From assembly GCA_019915135.1 (NCBI GenBank), contig JAHLMK010000016.1, positions 1,054,001 through 1,118,000 of the forward strand: DNA of 64,000 nt, read 5' to 3'. The position numbers and the translations under genes are program-made. Positions within the stretch are counted from its first letter, which is position 1. Each line of letters begins with the position of its first letter. This stretch comes from Strobilurus pachycystidiatus (Eukaryota; Basidiomycota; Agaricomycetes; Agaricales; Physalacriaceae). Below, piece by piece: positions 47,419 through 58,359 of this stretch. Below the pieces are notes generated by a model. It made no database searches. It had not been told where the DNA came from and saw only the letters and a list, made by a program, of their open reading frames with translations.

Positions 47419-48274
47419 TCAGCGCTCGGAGACACTATCATCGCTGTCATCATCGTCGCTGTACTCCGAGACCTTGATGGCCCGATACGCGGTAGCCCTG
47501 ATAGTCTTGCGGGATGTCCCATCAGTGGGAACGGAGAGCACGAGGCGGAAGGCATCTTTGCCGTTGAGGTAGAACCGGTAGAGGCGCTTCTCGCGAATAA
47601 AGCCGAGGGATTCGTAGAGCGAGAGCGCTGCATGGTTGTCGTACTCGGTTTCCAGGACGATCTAGAGCCGGTCCATGTCAGGGAGACCTGTCATCCTGAA
47701 GCCACGACCTCGACGCACCTGCTCGACGCCTTCCTCTTTCATCGCCTCAATCGAATTTCGGACGAGTGCACTAGCTAAATAAAGGGGAAAAAGAAAACAG
47801 AAAACCGCACCAAAGGTGAAGGTTTAAGTGTCTGAGAGTTCGCGTGAGAGCGGCAATGAAGAAGGGAGACGGGACGAACCGATGCCTCGTTTGCGCCAGG
47901 CCTTGTCCACGCTGAGCATGGCAATGTACCCGCGGTTGTAGATGTCGCGGTGCATGCTCTGCTTGCACACAATCACACCGATAGGGTCAGAATTGCTTGG
48001 ATCACTGGGATACGCCTGTCGTCGGTGCGTGAGCCATCTGCGGGCGCCGCACGAGATGTGCACTGACCAGAAAGGAGAGATGCGGCCTGTGGAGGCAACA
48101 TATGTCAGTCACACGACCACTGGCAGCATGGGAATGGTACGGCACTCACCACTGATGCAGGAAATAGCGAAAGGTGTAGATGACGTAGGGCTCGCTGAGC
48201 TCGTTCTGGACGAGCGCCATGACGTGCGGGAGGTCGGGCTCGCCGACGTACTGGCGGTACATTACGCCGGACAT
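47419..48274 (-). CDS. NAA30: N-terminal acetyltransferase NatC catalytic subunit (NAA30/Mak3)
   Basis: GNAT-fold enzyme that acetylates nascent proteins starting Met-Leu/Ile/Phe/Trp on the ribosome. [18 protein letters not shown] and [17 protein letters not shown] match the NAA30 N-terminus; then [44 protein letters not shown] (the acetyl-CoA binding RxxGxG/A region), [35 protein letters not shown] and [20 protein letters not shown]. The tail is acidic ([16 protein letters not shown]). About six exons; the start at 48274 is the first ATG and gives the family's usual N-terminus. Convergent with the hydrolase (133-bp gap). Confidence 0.92.
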
Positions 48275-48805
48275 GGTGGGAGGAGGGCAAGACGTGGCGG
48301 CGGTGCCCTTTTAATAGCCCCGGGCATACGCACGTGCCAGTCTCCTGACTCTGCACCCCAAAACGTTTCAGTTGGACTTCATTCATTCTGCGCGTGTCTA
48401 CGCGTCTTTTCGGCTGCGACTGAATACGCGGTCCCTGGCTCGGTCTGGACGGCATAGGACGGTGTCGACATCCCAGCTATGACCTGACTCTACTGACGGC
48501 AGTGGACGCGAGTGGATCTGTACATTACTACATTCCAGAGTTATCTGTCCCCATCCTCCGTCAGTGGTGTCCGCAATAGGCTTTCGCCTCGACATAATCT
48601 GGATGTAAGCTACTGGAGATCTTGAAGGTCGCTCCCCTGCTCAGGAGCGTTAAGCTCGCAGACACGATATATTTGTTTTCTCTCGACATCCAAGCGGGTG
48701 TTATTTAGGCTCTACCCTCCCAGAACGACGTCGCGTCAATGCTCAGAAGCCTCAGAGTACTACTTTATTACAGATGAACTATCACTCTGTCGGTACCTAT
48801 TTTCG
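48275..48805. other. Intergenic region
   Basis: About 531 bp upstream of NAA30 and downstream of carboxypeptidase B. It includes the motif ACGTCGCGTCAATGCTCAG, related to the sequence downstream of copies A and C. No gene seen. Confidence 0.45.
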
Positions 48806-50791
48806 TCACAGTGGCGCACCAGACAGCCATCTGTTCAACATCTCCAGTGATTCCTTCGGTTTGTCATACGGAACCTGGCCAGGCATATTGATGAGTCTGA
48901 CTTACATGGCAAGCGGAGACCAACGTACCATATGACCGGCCCCCGCCACCGTCGCGAAAGTAAACGGCCCGCTGCTTCTCGTCTTACCAGCGACTTTGCC
49001 GTCGACTAGCCAGTCCTCCAAAGGTTGGCTCACGAAAGCCTCCTGTCCCGACCACTCCAATGCGAGAGTCCAGGCGTTGTTACCCACCCAGTTGCAGATG
49101 AAATCGTATGTGCCAACATAAATCAGCACGCGGATTTTGCGTTCCAGCAACGCGCCGATGTACAGCTGCGTCTGATGGTATTCGTCGAGATTTTGAATGA
49201 ACCGTTCGCCCAGATCAGGAGTTATGACGCTGAAATTCTTGCCGTCGAAATGAGTATCGACACCGAGTTTCTCCCGTATATCGGGGAGGTCGAGGTATTG
49301 TGGTATGTACCTGTACATTGTGGGTAGCAGTACAATCAAGATTCAAGGGAGACCGACGCACTTTGTGAAGGAGTAGCAGGTAGGATCATCCGTTTCACAC
49401 ATCTTACTCATGTCATAAGGGTTGCGTCCTGTAGACTCTGATTAGGGAATGATTGTTCTGTCCAAGGAACCCTTGCCTGTCAGAATATAAGGCAGGCCGA
49501 GCTCGTTGTCGCAGGTCTGCATAACCGCAGCGCAGTTGATCCCGTCGAACGAGTCTACACAAGCCTCTTTCATCCATTTCTTGCAACGAGGATACTAGGA
49601 TGGGGAGGTTTGAGCAATGAACCTTTCGCATGACGGGTTGTACATACCACTGTTTTCATCCGCACACATGTCCTAGATCGCTTGTGAGTCGAAGGCATCA
49701 CGTTTCTCCTCAGGTCAGGATGTAACTCACGCAACATCAACGATAGCAGGAAGCGAAGCACCGGTACAAGACACGTCGTAGTAAGACAGCGTCATGCTCG
49801 TGATATCTGACAGGCCATTGCCTGGAAGGCGGGAAATAAGGCGTCAGCTACCACGAAAGCTCGATTAGACGAGCATTACCTATCAATACCGAGGTAAGAT
49901 TGACTGGTGTCAATCCTTGTTCGACGAGATACGTGTTTTGGTCGTAGATGGCAGCCGCGAACAGAGGCAGATAACGGCCCTAGTAGTCAAAGGTACAGTC
50001 AACGAGTCCAGAGAGATAGCCAGGACTTACTGCGTACGATTCTCCAGACAGGTGGAAACCTCGACCTTTGAACTTAGTGAAGTGTTCAAAGAAAATGGCC
50101 ACAAACGCCGCAATATCCTTTGCAGCTTCCTCCGTGGTAGACTATTGATGTCAATGAGAAAAGAAAGCTTGTGTGCCACGTGTAGGCGCACTGACGACCG
50201 TCTCTCCATAGTCAGCATAGGAGAATCCTACGCCGACGGGCTGATCAATGAAAAAGATGTTTGCATTGTCATTCCACGACTCCTTGTGGTACTTGGGACC
50301 ATCAGCGTCAAGGACGCGACAGGGACCCAACTCCATGAAAAGGCCGAGGGAAGAAGAACCGCCAGGACCTGTAAATGTCGCGTCAAAAGGTCTCGTTCGG
50401 GCTATGGGAAGACCTTCACCTCCGTTGGTCCAAAAGACCACGTCGTCGTGATCGGGATCACTCCTGCTCTCGAAGAAATAGAAGAAGAGGTGTCGCGCCT
50501 CGATGTCGATGTAGCCGGTGTGTGCTCTGGAATGGGTGAGCGTTCTAGCTCTAGACAACAAAGAAATCGAGCATACGCCACAGTTCCATCGCAGAAGTCG
50601 CTTTTCTTGACACGTACATTGTAGTTCGGAAATGCAGGATGAGTCAAAGTGGTGAACTTCGTGTAAGAGAGGGAGCTCAGGGATTCAATCGGCGTGAAAA
50701 GACCAGCATCATACGCGTCATTCTGCACCGTGAATCCGGGGTTGAGCGCGCGCACCGCTGCAGCCAAGCAAACGAGACCAGCGAGTTTCAT
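48806..50791 (-). CDS. Secreted serine carboxypeptidase, peptidase S10 (copy B)
   Basis: Close relative of copy A with the same exon pattern. Signal peptide [15 protein letters not shown], then [53 protein letters not shown], catalytic Ser in [20 protein letters not shown], Cys-rich [19 protein letters not shown], catalytic Asp in [14 protein letters not shown] and His in [15 protein letters not shown]. The C-terminus is LNRWLSGAPL, stop 48806-48808. The GC-AG intron (GCAAGGGTTCC...) before GRNPYDM is conserved. All joins are in frame, so it is likely functional. It lies head-to-tail with copy C, 0.6 kb upstream on the minus strand, and its flanks match those of C more than of A. Confidence 0.92.
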
Positions 50792-51383
50792 GACTGAAGG
50801 AGTATACAGGAGGCTGATATGGTGAGGCTTGTGACTCAAGATTGGCGAATGTAAGGGAGCGCACGGTGACAGCAGCCCGTATTATGATAAGTTACTTGTT
50901 ACCCACCCTACCACCGTCTTGACTCTTGACGGTAAGTACCGGCAATCATCGATGGCATGTGCATCCCGGCACAAGCGGACCGGCTAGGTGGCTGTACACC
51001 CTGCATGTCTCTTCCTCAGTCTCCGTGTCCCAGTATCACACTTATTCAGGACATGAGAGAAAGCACTTACTATGCCCAATGGAGTCGGGCAGCAGCTGAG
51101 AAATGTGCATAATGAGTTCACCCTGACGTATATGTCTACACATTTGGGGAGATGACCGGTCTGGACTCTGGATCGGTTGAATCGGTTGAAGAAACGTAGG
51201 TTGGGGATACCATTCTCAAAACCCCACCTGTTACTGAAAACGGTCAGCCCAGTCTTGGGTGTACGGTCGGTACGTTCAACCATGCATGGCCTTCAGCTGT
51301 AGCTATACCGCGTCAATGTTCACAAGACTTCATAGTATTCCATTATTACACATGTACTATCACTCTGTCAGTACCAGTTTCCG
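50792..51383. other. Spacer between carboxypeptidases B and C
   Basis: About 592 bp. The part next to 50791 is the copy B promoter (GCTGTCACCGTGCGCTCCC on the minus strand), related to that of copy A. The part next to 51383 is the copy C 3' flank. No other gene seen. Confidence 0.5.
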
Positions 51384-52013
51384 TTACAGTGGCACACCGG
51401 ACAGCCATCTGTTCAACATTTGGAGTGATTCCTTCGGTTTGTCATACGGAACCTGGCCAAGCATGTTGATGAGTCTGAACTACACAGTAGCAAGCAGAGA
51501 GCAACGTACCATATGACCGGCCCCCGTCACCGTTGCAAAAGTAAACGGGCCGCTGCTTCTCGTCTTGCCAGCGACTTTGCCGTCGACTGACCAGTCCTCT
51601 AAAGGTTGGCTCACGAAATCATCCTGTCCCGACCACTCCAAAGCGAGAGTCCAGGCGTTGTTACCTACCCAGTTGCAGCCGGGATCGTAGGTGCCAACAT
51701 AGATCAGCACCCGGACATTGCGTTCCAGCAACGCCCCAATGTACAGTGGCGTCTGATGGTAATAGTCGAGATTTTGGACGAACCGTTTGCCCAGATCGGG
51801 AGTGAAAACGCTGAAATTCTTGCCATCGAAATGAGGATCGACACCGAGCTTCTCCCGCACCTCGGGGAGGTCGAGGTATTGCGGTATGTATCTGTATATT
51901 GTGAGTAGGAATACGATCAAGATGCGAGAAAATCGACGCACTTCATGAAGGAGTAGCAGGTAGGAGCATCCGGATCACACATCTTACTCATGTCAAATGG
52001 ATTTCGTCCTGTG
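51384..52013 (-). CDS. Serine carboxypeptidase copy C, 3' part (gene split by a retrotransposon)
   Basis: Encodes the C-terminal third: [64 protein letters not shown] with the catalytic Asp, [17 protein letters not shown] with the catalytic His, ending [10 protein letters not shown] (stop 51384-51386). The upstream exon lies at 58.4 kb, beyond the chromovirus. The acceptor of the interrupted intron is intact (CACAG, 52009-52013 on the plus strand). No stop or frameshift was seen in the exons, so the only visible damage is the 6.3-kb insertion in the intron. Expression as one mRNA would need removal of a 6.4-kb intron, unusual for fungi. Confidence 0.82.
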
Positions 52014-52018
52014 GACTC
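52014..52018. repeat. Target-site duplication, left copy (GACTC)
   Basis: The five bases GACTC flank the left LTR and recur as 58360-58364 beyond the right LTR, the expected 5-bp duplication made by a Ty3/gypsy integrase. Confidence 0.93.
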
Positions 52019-52227
52019 TGTAAGCACGCTACTGCTTACGTACACGTGATCGTTCACATATATACGTTCGCCACACGTCACGTATCCTTCTTCTCTTTTC
52101 TTCCTTACTTTCACTACGAAATATAACGCGCACTAATCTTTCTCTTGTGCGTGACCTCCGACCCCCCGTCTTATCATCCTCCTTCCTCTCCGGTCCTCGC
52201 GTTAGTGTATCCCGTAACAGGGTTCCA
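52019..52227 (+). repeat. Left LTR, 209 bp
   Basis: Starts TGTAAGCACG and ends GGGTTCCA. Identical base for base to 58151-58359. Near its start GTAAGCA and TGCTTAC form a 7-bp inverted repeat around CGCTAC. Confidence 0.96.
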
Positions 52228-52785
52228 CTTTTTGAAAGATTCATACTCGGTCGCTGCGAAGCACCGAGCGCGATATAGGCATTCGTCGTGAGTTTAAAAC
52301 AGCTTTTCGACATCTCGCCTTTTCCCTTTCTTCTCGAATCCCGCCCTTATCCATTTCTCCATACCCGTTTCCCCACTTCCTCACTCCCGCCGTCCCTGAA
52401 GACTCGTTACGCGACTAGCGGTCGTATTCGAGATCTCGCCCTTGCCATTTTGGCTCAAATCACGTTTTGGTGTGGTTAAACACCACCCTTCTTCCCCTAC
52501 CCAGACCCAGAACCCAGAACCGAGAACCCAGAACCCCCTCCCTTTCCAAGACCCTGTCTCTGACCCTTGCCCCAGACACCCGTTCCCATAACGGCGTCCC
52601 TGATCTCCCGCCGTACGCGAAACTCCACAAGACCCACGGTACCCTTCGTGGACAACCCCGACGCCCTCGCGCGTCAGATCAAGCTACTCGCACGTACCAC
52701 CCCACCGGCATTAACACCGCCGTCTCCTCCAACCCCACTCGCCGATTCTTCCTTTGCGTCCACCTCCTCCGCTTCCTCATACGCC
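52228..52785 (+). promoter_or_regulatory. Retrotransposon leader
   Basis: Untranslated leader between the left LTR and the first in-frame ATG of gag-pol. It should hold the primer-binding site and packaging signal. The bases right after the LTR (CTTTTTGAAAG) do not look like a tRNA 3'-end complement. The segment 52487-52560 is C-rich with repeated AGAACCCAGAACC units. Confidence 0.55.
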
Positions 52786-55700
52786 ATGTCGTCCTCTACT
52801 TCTGATGCCATCGTTGACGGCGACCACAAATCCCCGCCATACACGAAACAACGTCGCATAACCATGAACGAATACATCCAGCTCACTTCCGCCGTCTCTG
52901 GATACTGCAACAACAAGGATCTCTTTGACGAGTCGAAACGACGCGGCGCTTTGCTGAATGCCTTCCGCGCGCCTTACAGTATCAAATACTTCACGACCAA
53001 ACGCTACGACCTCTTGCAGCTCTCGGCTCAAGAATTCTCACGTGCCATTCTCGACCATGTCGTCGGAGATGCTTGGCAAGATTCCGCCCTACTGCTCATT
53101 GACGAACTTCGCCAGTCCGATGTCGACGAACACGCGTTCTCTGCTATGGAGGATCGCGTCGCGGAGATCAACGACCTCCTGATCGGCACTGCCCATCACC
53201 TCTCCCCTGAAACGATCAAATCTCGCCTGCACAACGCAATGTCCCCCGACTTCCGCGATTATGTGAAGACCAAGGGCGTTCTGATCTCGTTAGCTTACGA
53301 CGATTGGTTGGCCAAGATCAAGAAACTCGACACCAAATACCGCTCCCGAGACAAGAAAAAGGCCGACGAGATGTTGGCTGTGAAGCTCACCCACGAACGT
53401 CTCGAGAAAGAGATCGCTGCCCTTAAGCGCATCAATTCCTCTTCACATTACGCTAATGACCAACCCAAGAAGCAGCCGCGTACCTCTCTCGAAAAACTCA
53501 AACCTTCGGGAAGCTCATCCTCCTCAGGCTCCCATTCCGTCCGCTACGATGTTCCTAACTCCGACGGACACTATCCCTGCCCCAGCTACAACTCCCTCGT
53601 CACGAAAGACGCCAAGATCGCCGACCGCTTCTCAGAACTTCAAATGTGTCGTCGATGCCGTGTTGCCTTCGCTGGCCACTATTCCTACAACTGCCCCAAC
53701 ACCGAGGGTCCCCAACTCAAGTTGCCTCACCAGCCTCTTACCGATGCGATGGTTGCCAACGCCAAGGCAGTACACGCGAAGACAACCCGTCCTATTACCT
53801 ACAATGCGATCCTTTCCTCCGTCAAATTCCAAAAGACGCCCTCAGTTGCCGCCGTTCAGCCTCTCGACGACATCTCTTCGTACATGTCCTCAGCGAGCTC
53901 AAATCTTGACAACGTTGCCGCTTTCTTCGCGCCTCTACCTGTCGCTCACACAGCTTCGGGATCCTTTGTCTACTCCTCCGCCCCTGCCCAGCAGGCTAAT
54001 ACCAGCCGACCCTTTGCACCACCGGTTGCCGCCGTCATCGAGCCGGCCAGCGATTCCTCAGGCGATTGGTCCGGGGTACTCGGTCACGACCTCTCCTTCT
54101 CTGGTGGTTTCGACTACATCCCTTTGAACACTGGGGATTCAGACAAGTCCAAGACTTCCTTTGCCCACCCCAGCGGTCCAAGGATCACCGACTTCTTTGC
54201 GAAGAAGGGACCCCAGGTGAGCATCTCCGTCGTCTCGTCCCCTGCATCAGAGGAATCCCCGTTGCGCGTGCCTCATTTCATCTGGAATGCGGGTCTACAC
54301 GTTCACGAGCGCCCTGATGTAATGGTGGATTGTTTATTCGACGATGGCGCTCATCTCGTTCTGATTAGAACGGACCTTGTTGAGCAAAACAACCTTACGC
54401 GACACCGCCTCCCTGAACCCATTTTTGCCTCCCTCGCATCCACCTCCGCGCGCCTAGAATACACCCACTTCGTAAACATTACCTTGACCGACCCCGTTTC
54501 AAAATTTACTAGTCGCTCTGTTCGAGCTTTAATTACCGACTCTCTTTGCACACCCTTGTTACTCGGATTACCTTTTTTAACACATAATCGTCTAGTTGCC
54601 GACTATTCCGCTCGCACTATGATCAATAAAGATTCCGGTATTGACTTGATGAATCCAAAGCCCCCTCGCGTTCTTGATAACCGCAGCCCTAAACAGAAAC
54701 GTGTCGACGAATGCAAACTCCATTTGATATTCATCAAAGTCCTGAAGCTTCAACTAAAGAAGTACTACGTTGCCCCCGAACCTGTTTGCTCTACATCCGC
54801 CGTCGCCGCGCTGAAAATTCACGTGGAGCGCGTGGAAGAGCTCGCGGTTAAACGCGATCGACGCAATAAAGCCTCCGCGACGCTGGTTGATGACTTTGCA
54901 GATGTCTTTGGCGATATTCCCCACGTCGATGAACTACCCACTGACATTGTCTGTGAAATCAACCTCAAGTCTGACTCGGCACCTGTATATGCGAGAAGCT
55001 ACTCTTCCCCTCGCAAACACAAGGAAGCCTGGCAGAAACATATTGATAAACACCTTGCCGCCGGTCGGATTCGTCCCTCATCTTCTCAATACACCTCCCC
55101 CGGCTTCCTGATCCCTAAGAAAGACCCCACGGCCTTGCCCAGATGGGTGAACGATTACCGTTTACTCAATTCAAACACCGTGCCAGACCGACACCCTCTG
55201 CCTCGTATTGACACTATACTTGCTGACTGTGCCCGCGGGAAAGTATTCGGAAAGATGGACATGACGGATTCCTTCTTCCAAACCCGTCTCCACCCTGATT
55301 CTATTCCGTACACTGCGGTTATGACACCACTCGGCCTCTACGAGTGGGTGGTAATGCCCCAGGGCCTTCGAAATGCTCCCTCCGTTCAACAACGCCGTGT
55401 CACAGCCGCCCTCCGCCCTTATATTGGAAAGTTCTGTCATATCTACCTAGATGACATTATCATCTGGTCTAAAGACGACGAGGAACACGCGGAGCACGTC
55501 CGTCTAATCCTCCAAGCCCTCCGCGACGCAAAACTGTTCTGTAATAGAGCTAAATGCGAATTTTTTCAAGACGAGATTGACTTCCTTGGCTATCGTATCT
55601 CGGCCAACGGTGTCGAAGCTCAAAACTCCAAAGTCCAATCTATTCTCAATTTCCCTCGTCCTCGCTCCGCTGAAGAAACTCGACGTTTCCTCGGCATGGT

Positions 55701-58077
55701 CCGTTTTGTGGCCGGTTTCCTCGAAAACTTGGCTGAGTATACACGTATTCTGACTCCTCTGACTATGAAGGAACACGACAAGTCCTTCCCTACTTGGACG
55801 GACGCGCACAACGACGCCTTCGAGCGCATCAAGCAGCTTGTTGTTAGTCGTGAGGTCCTCACGGTTATCGACCACGATAATCCGGAGGACAACAAGATCT
55901 TCCTCGTGTGCGACGCAAGCGAGTGGCGTACTGGTGCCATTCTAATGTGGGGTGCTTCTCTCGCGACCGCTCGTCCTGTTGCCTTTGATTCTGGCCAGCT
56001 TTCCTCGGCAGAACTTAACTATCCTGTGCACGAAAAGGAGCTTCTCGCAATCGTCCGCGCACTGAAAAAGTGGCGTTCCGACTGCGTGGGTATGCAAGTC
56101 TTCGTTCTCACTGACCACCGAACTCTAGAAAACTTTAATACCCAGAAGGACCTTTCCCGTCGTCAGCTGCGCTGGCAGGAATTCTTATCCCAGTACGACA
56201 TCTCTATCGCCTACATCAAAGGCGCCGAGAACGTTGGCGCGGATGCTCTATCACGGGTCAAGAACGGCCGTTATGTTCACGAGATACCAGAAGATTCGTC
56301 CTTCACCTCATGGCCCACTCTTCCCCAAGCTATCGCTGCTGTTCTATCCATCGACTCCTCCACTGCGTATCTCCAGACAATCAAGGATGGATATAAATCC
56401 GATCCCTGGTGCATCAAACTCACAGAACTGCGTTCCCTTCCGCCAGGCATCACTACCACCAACGGGCTCTGGTACTCGGAGGGACGTCTCATTATCCCCA
56501 GATTCTCCACTCTACGCGAGGATCTCTTCCGTCTCGCGCACGACCAGAGCGGCCATTTCGGTTTCGATAAGTCCTACGCCCAGCTACGTGACTCTTACTA
56601 CTGGCCCAATATGCGCCGAGACCTCGAACGCGCTTACGTTCCCGGCTGTGATTCTTGTCAGGGGAATAAAGACTCCACTGTCCGCAAATCTGGCCCACTT
56701 CATCCTCTTCCCGTTCCCGACGGTCGTCTGCTTTCCGTTGGTCTCGACTTCGTTGGCCCCCTCCCTGAAGACAAGGGCTGTGACTGTATCCTGACTATGA
56801 CATGTAGACTCGGGACTGACATCCGCCTCGCCCCGACGAATACCGACATTGATGCGCCACAAGCCGCATACATCTTCTTTTGCGAATGGTACTGCGAAAA
56901 CGGCCTCCCGGACAACATTGTCTGCGACAGGGATAAGCTATGGATGTCGTCCTTCTGGAAGTCTCTCGCCATCCTCACAGGAATCAAAATGAAAGCCTCT
57001 TCTTCCTATCACCCCCAAGCCGACGGTTCCTCCGAACGCACAAACAAAACCATGATACAATGTCTCCGCTACTTCGTCGACCGCAAACAACGTGGTTGGT
57101 TCGACGCGCTTCCTATTATCCGCTTCAACATCATGTCTTCTGTCAACGCCAGCACCGGACTCTCCATGCACATGCTCAAAACTGGTCGTGAACCCCGCCG
57201 CCTTCCTATTCTCGATGGAAAAACGCCTACTACAGACCGCGCCGCAACAATTGTCCAGGAGATCCAGGATATCGAAAACGCCGCCCGAGATGCCTTGTTG
57301 GCGAGTAAGGTGCTACAAGCCGCGAATGCTGACCCTTCTCGAGGCGACCCATCCAAATTCAGCGTCGGCGACCTCGTCATGTTGACAACCGTACACCGCC
57401 GTCGCCGCGCTCAACGCGAACGCGGTCTGGCGGGGAAGTTTTACGCGAGGAAAGACGGTCCTTACCTCGTTAAACGCGCTAACCCGGACTCCGACTGTTA
57501 TGTTCTCGACATGCCAAATGCCCCAACAAAAGAGGGCAATTATAACATTGACTTTCTCTCTGCTTATATTCCAAATGATGACGAGTTATTCCCAGGTCGC
57601 CGTCTCGAGAATCCCGGTCCTGTCAATAGCGCCGGCGAGTACGACATCGACAATATCATTGACGCTCGTCGTCGGGGCCGCGGCTGGCAATTCCTCGTTC
57701 ACTGGACCGGATTCGACGCGGGACACGACGAATGGATGTCTTATTCCGCCTTGAAGGACTGTTCTGCGCTCGAGGACTGGGTCCGTTCAGGCGGCGATGG
57801 CCCACAAGAACTGATGGACTCTGTCGACACGGACGTCCCTCTTGACTCGATAAACCTTGTCCTCCCTTTCCGGAACTCTTTTCTCTCTTTTGTAGGTCTT
57901 CAAGGCGATTTGTCACCGCAAGCTTTGCGCGCACCTCAAGAGGAAATCACGGCGCTTCTCTCTGCGATCGCAAGTTCGCTCGTTCTACCTCGGTGGAAGG
58001 AGGGGCTGGTGTTGGGTCTTACTCTTTCTCTTTCTCGAACCTCGTCGCTCCCTCTCGTTGAGCCTGCCACTTGGTGA
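52786..58077 (+). CDS. Gag-Pol polyprotein of chromovirus
   Basis: One uninterrupted frame of 1763 residues; the start is the first in-frame ATG (codon 1 MSSSTSDAIV), the frame being open upstream to 52567. Gag ends in a zinc-knuckle-like CRRCRVAFAGHYSYNC near residue 288 (CX2CX6HX4C, longer than the usual CX2CX4HX4C). Protease active site LFDDGAH near 519. RT has YLDDIIIWS near 887. RNase H has VCDASEWRTGA near 1043 and SAELNYPVHEKELLAIV. Integrase has an HHCC zinc region from about 1252, then D1321, D1381 and E1417 with 35 residues between the last two (DD35E). A GPF/Y-like module and a chromodomain (EYDIDNIIDARRRGRGWQF, VHWTGFDAGHDEWMS; about 1618-1666) end the polyprotein. All catalytic residues look intact, so the element may be autonomous. 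Confidence 0.95.
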   Translation: MSSSTSDAIVDGDHKSPPYTKQRRITMNEYIQLTSAVSGYCNNKDLFDESKRRGALLNAFRAPYSIKYFTTKRYDLLQLSAQEFSRAILDHVVGDAWQDSALLLIDELRQSDVDEHAFSAMEDRVAEINDLLIGTAHHLSPETIKSRLHNAMSPDFRDYVKTKGVLISLAYDDWLAKIKKLDTKYRSRDKKKADEMLAVKLTHERLEKEIAALKRINSSSHYANDQPKKQPRTSLEKLKPSGSSSSSGSHSVRYDVPNSDGHYPCPSYNSLVTKDAKIADRFSELQMCRRCRVAFAGHYSYNCPNTEGPQLKLPHQPLTDAMVANAKAVHAKTTRPITYNAILSSVKFQKTPSVAAVQPLDDISSYMSSASSNLDNVAAFFAPLPVAHTASGSFVYSSAPAQQANTSRPFAPPVAAVIEPASDSSGDWSGVLGHDLSFSGGFDYIPLNTGDSDKSKTSFAHPSGPRITDFFAKKGPQVSISVVSSPASEESPLRVPHFIWNAGLHVHERPDVMVDCLFDDGAHLVLIRTDLVEQNNLTRHRLPEPIFASLASTSARLEYTHFVNITLTDPVSKFTSRSVRALITDSLCTPLLLGLPFLTHNRLVADYSARTMINKDSGIDLMNPKPPRVLDNRSPKQKRVDECKLHLIFIKVLKLQLKKYYVAPEPVCSTSAVAALKIHVERVEELAVKRDRRNKASATLVDDFADVFGDIPHVDELPTDIVCEINLKSDSAPVYARSYSSPRKHKEAWQKHIDKHLAAGRIRPSSSQYTSPGFLIPKKDPTALPRWVNDYRLLNSNTVPDRHPLPRIDTILADCARGKVFGKMDMTDSFFQTRLHPDSIPYTAVMTPLGLYEWVVMPQGLRNAPSVQQRRVTAALRPYIGKFCHIYLDDIIIWSKDDEEHAEHVRLILQALRDAKLFCNRAKCEFFQDEIDFLGYRISANGVEAQNSKVQSILNFPRPRSAEETRRFLGMVRFVAGFLENLAEYTRILTPLTMKEHDKSFPTWTDAHNDAFERIKQLVVSREVLTVIDHDNPEDNKIFLVCDASEWRTGAILMWGASLATARPVAFDSGQLSSAELNYPVHEKELLAIVRALKKWRSDCVGMQVFVLTDHRTLENFNTQKDLSRRQLRWQEFLSQYDISIAYIKGAENVGADALSRVKNGRYVHEIPEDSSFTSWPTLPQAIAAVLSIDSSTAYLQTIKDGYKSDPWCIKLTELRSLPPGITTTNGLWYSEGRLIIPRFSTLREDLFRLAHDQSGHFGFDKSYAQLRDSYYWPNMRRDLERAYVPGCDSCQGNKDSTVRKSGPLHPLPVPDGRLLSVGLDFVGPLPEDKGCDCILTMTCRLGTDIRLAPTNTDIDAPQAAYIFFCEWYCENGLPDNIVCDRDKLWMSSFWKSLAILTGIKMKASSSYHPQADGSSERTNKTMIQCLRYFVDRKQRGWFDALPIIRFNIMSSVNASTGLSMHMLKTGREPRRLPILDGKTPTTDRAATIVQEIQDIENAARDALLASKVLQAANADPSRGDPSKFSVGDLVMLTTVHRRRRAQRERGLAGKFYARKDGPYLVKRANPDSDCYVLDMPNAPTKEGNYNIDFLSAYIPNDDELFPGRRLENPGPVNSAGEYDIDNIIDARRRGRGWQFLVHWTGFDAGHDEWMSYSALKDCSALEDWVRSGGDGPQELMDSVDTDVPLDSINLVLPFRNSFLSFVGLQGDLSPQALRAPQEEITALLSAIASSLVLPRWKEGLVLGLTLSLSRTSSLPLVEPATW

Positions 58078-58142
58078 TTTACTTATGCTCTACATCTACC
58101 TTGGTTGCATTTTTCTTTGGGATGTGTTTTTGATTTTAGCCT

Positions 58143-58150
58143 GGAGAGAG
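58143..58150 (+). other. Polypurine tract of the retrotransposon
   Basis: GGAGAGAG directly next to the right LTR, the primer site for plus-strand DNA synthesis. Confidence 0.75.
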
Positions 58151-58359
58151 TGTAAGCACGCTACTGCTTACGTACACGTGATCGTTCACATATATACGTT
58201 CGCCACACGTCACGTATCCTTCTTCTCTTTTCTTCCTTACTTTCACTACGAAATATAACGCGCACTAATCTTTCTCTTGTGCGTGACCTCCGACCCCCCG
58301 TCTTATCATCCTCCTTCCTCTCCGGTCCTCGCGTTAGTGTATCCCGTAACAGGGTTCCA
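58151..58359 (+). repeat. Right LTR, 209 bp
   Basis: Identical to the left LTR by direct comparison. It should supply the 3' end processing of the element transcript. Confidence 0.96.

Larger units (their letters stand above)
52019..58359 (+). mobile_element. Ty3/gypsy LTR retrotransposon (chromovirus), full length
   Basis: 6341 bp, bounded by two identical 209-bp LTRs (TG...CA) and a GACTC target duplication. The internal region carries one long gag-pol frame in the order gag with zinc knuckle, protease, reverse transcriptase, RNase H, integrase, chromodomain; integrase after RT/RNase H defines Ty3/gypsy and the chromodomain defines chromoviruses. A polypurine tract (GGAGAGAG, 58143-58150) abuts the right LTR. 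No primer-binding site beginning TGG is seen directly after the left LTR, so priming may be unusual. It lies antisense in an intron of carboxypeptidase C. Identical LTRs and an open frame point to a very recent, possibly still active insertion. Confidence 0.96.
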
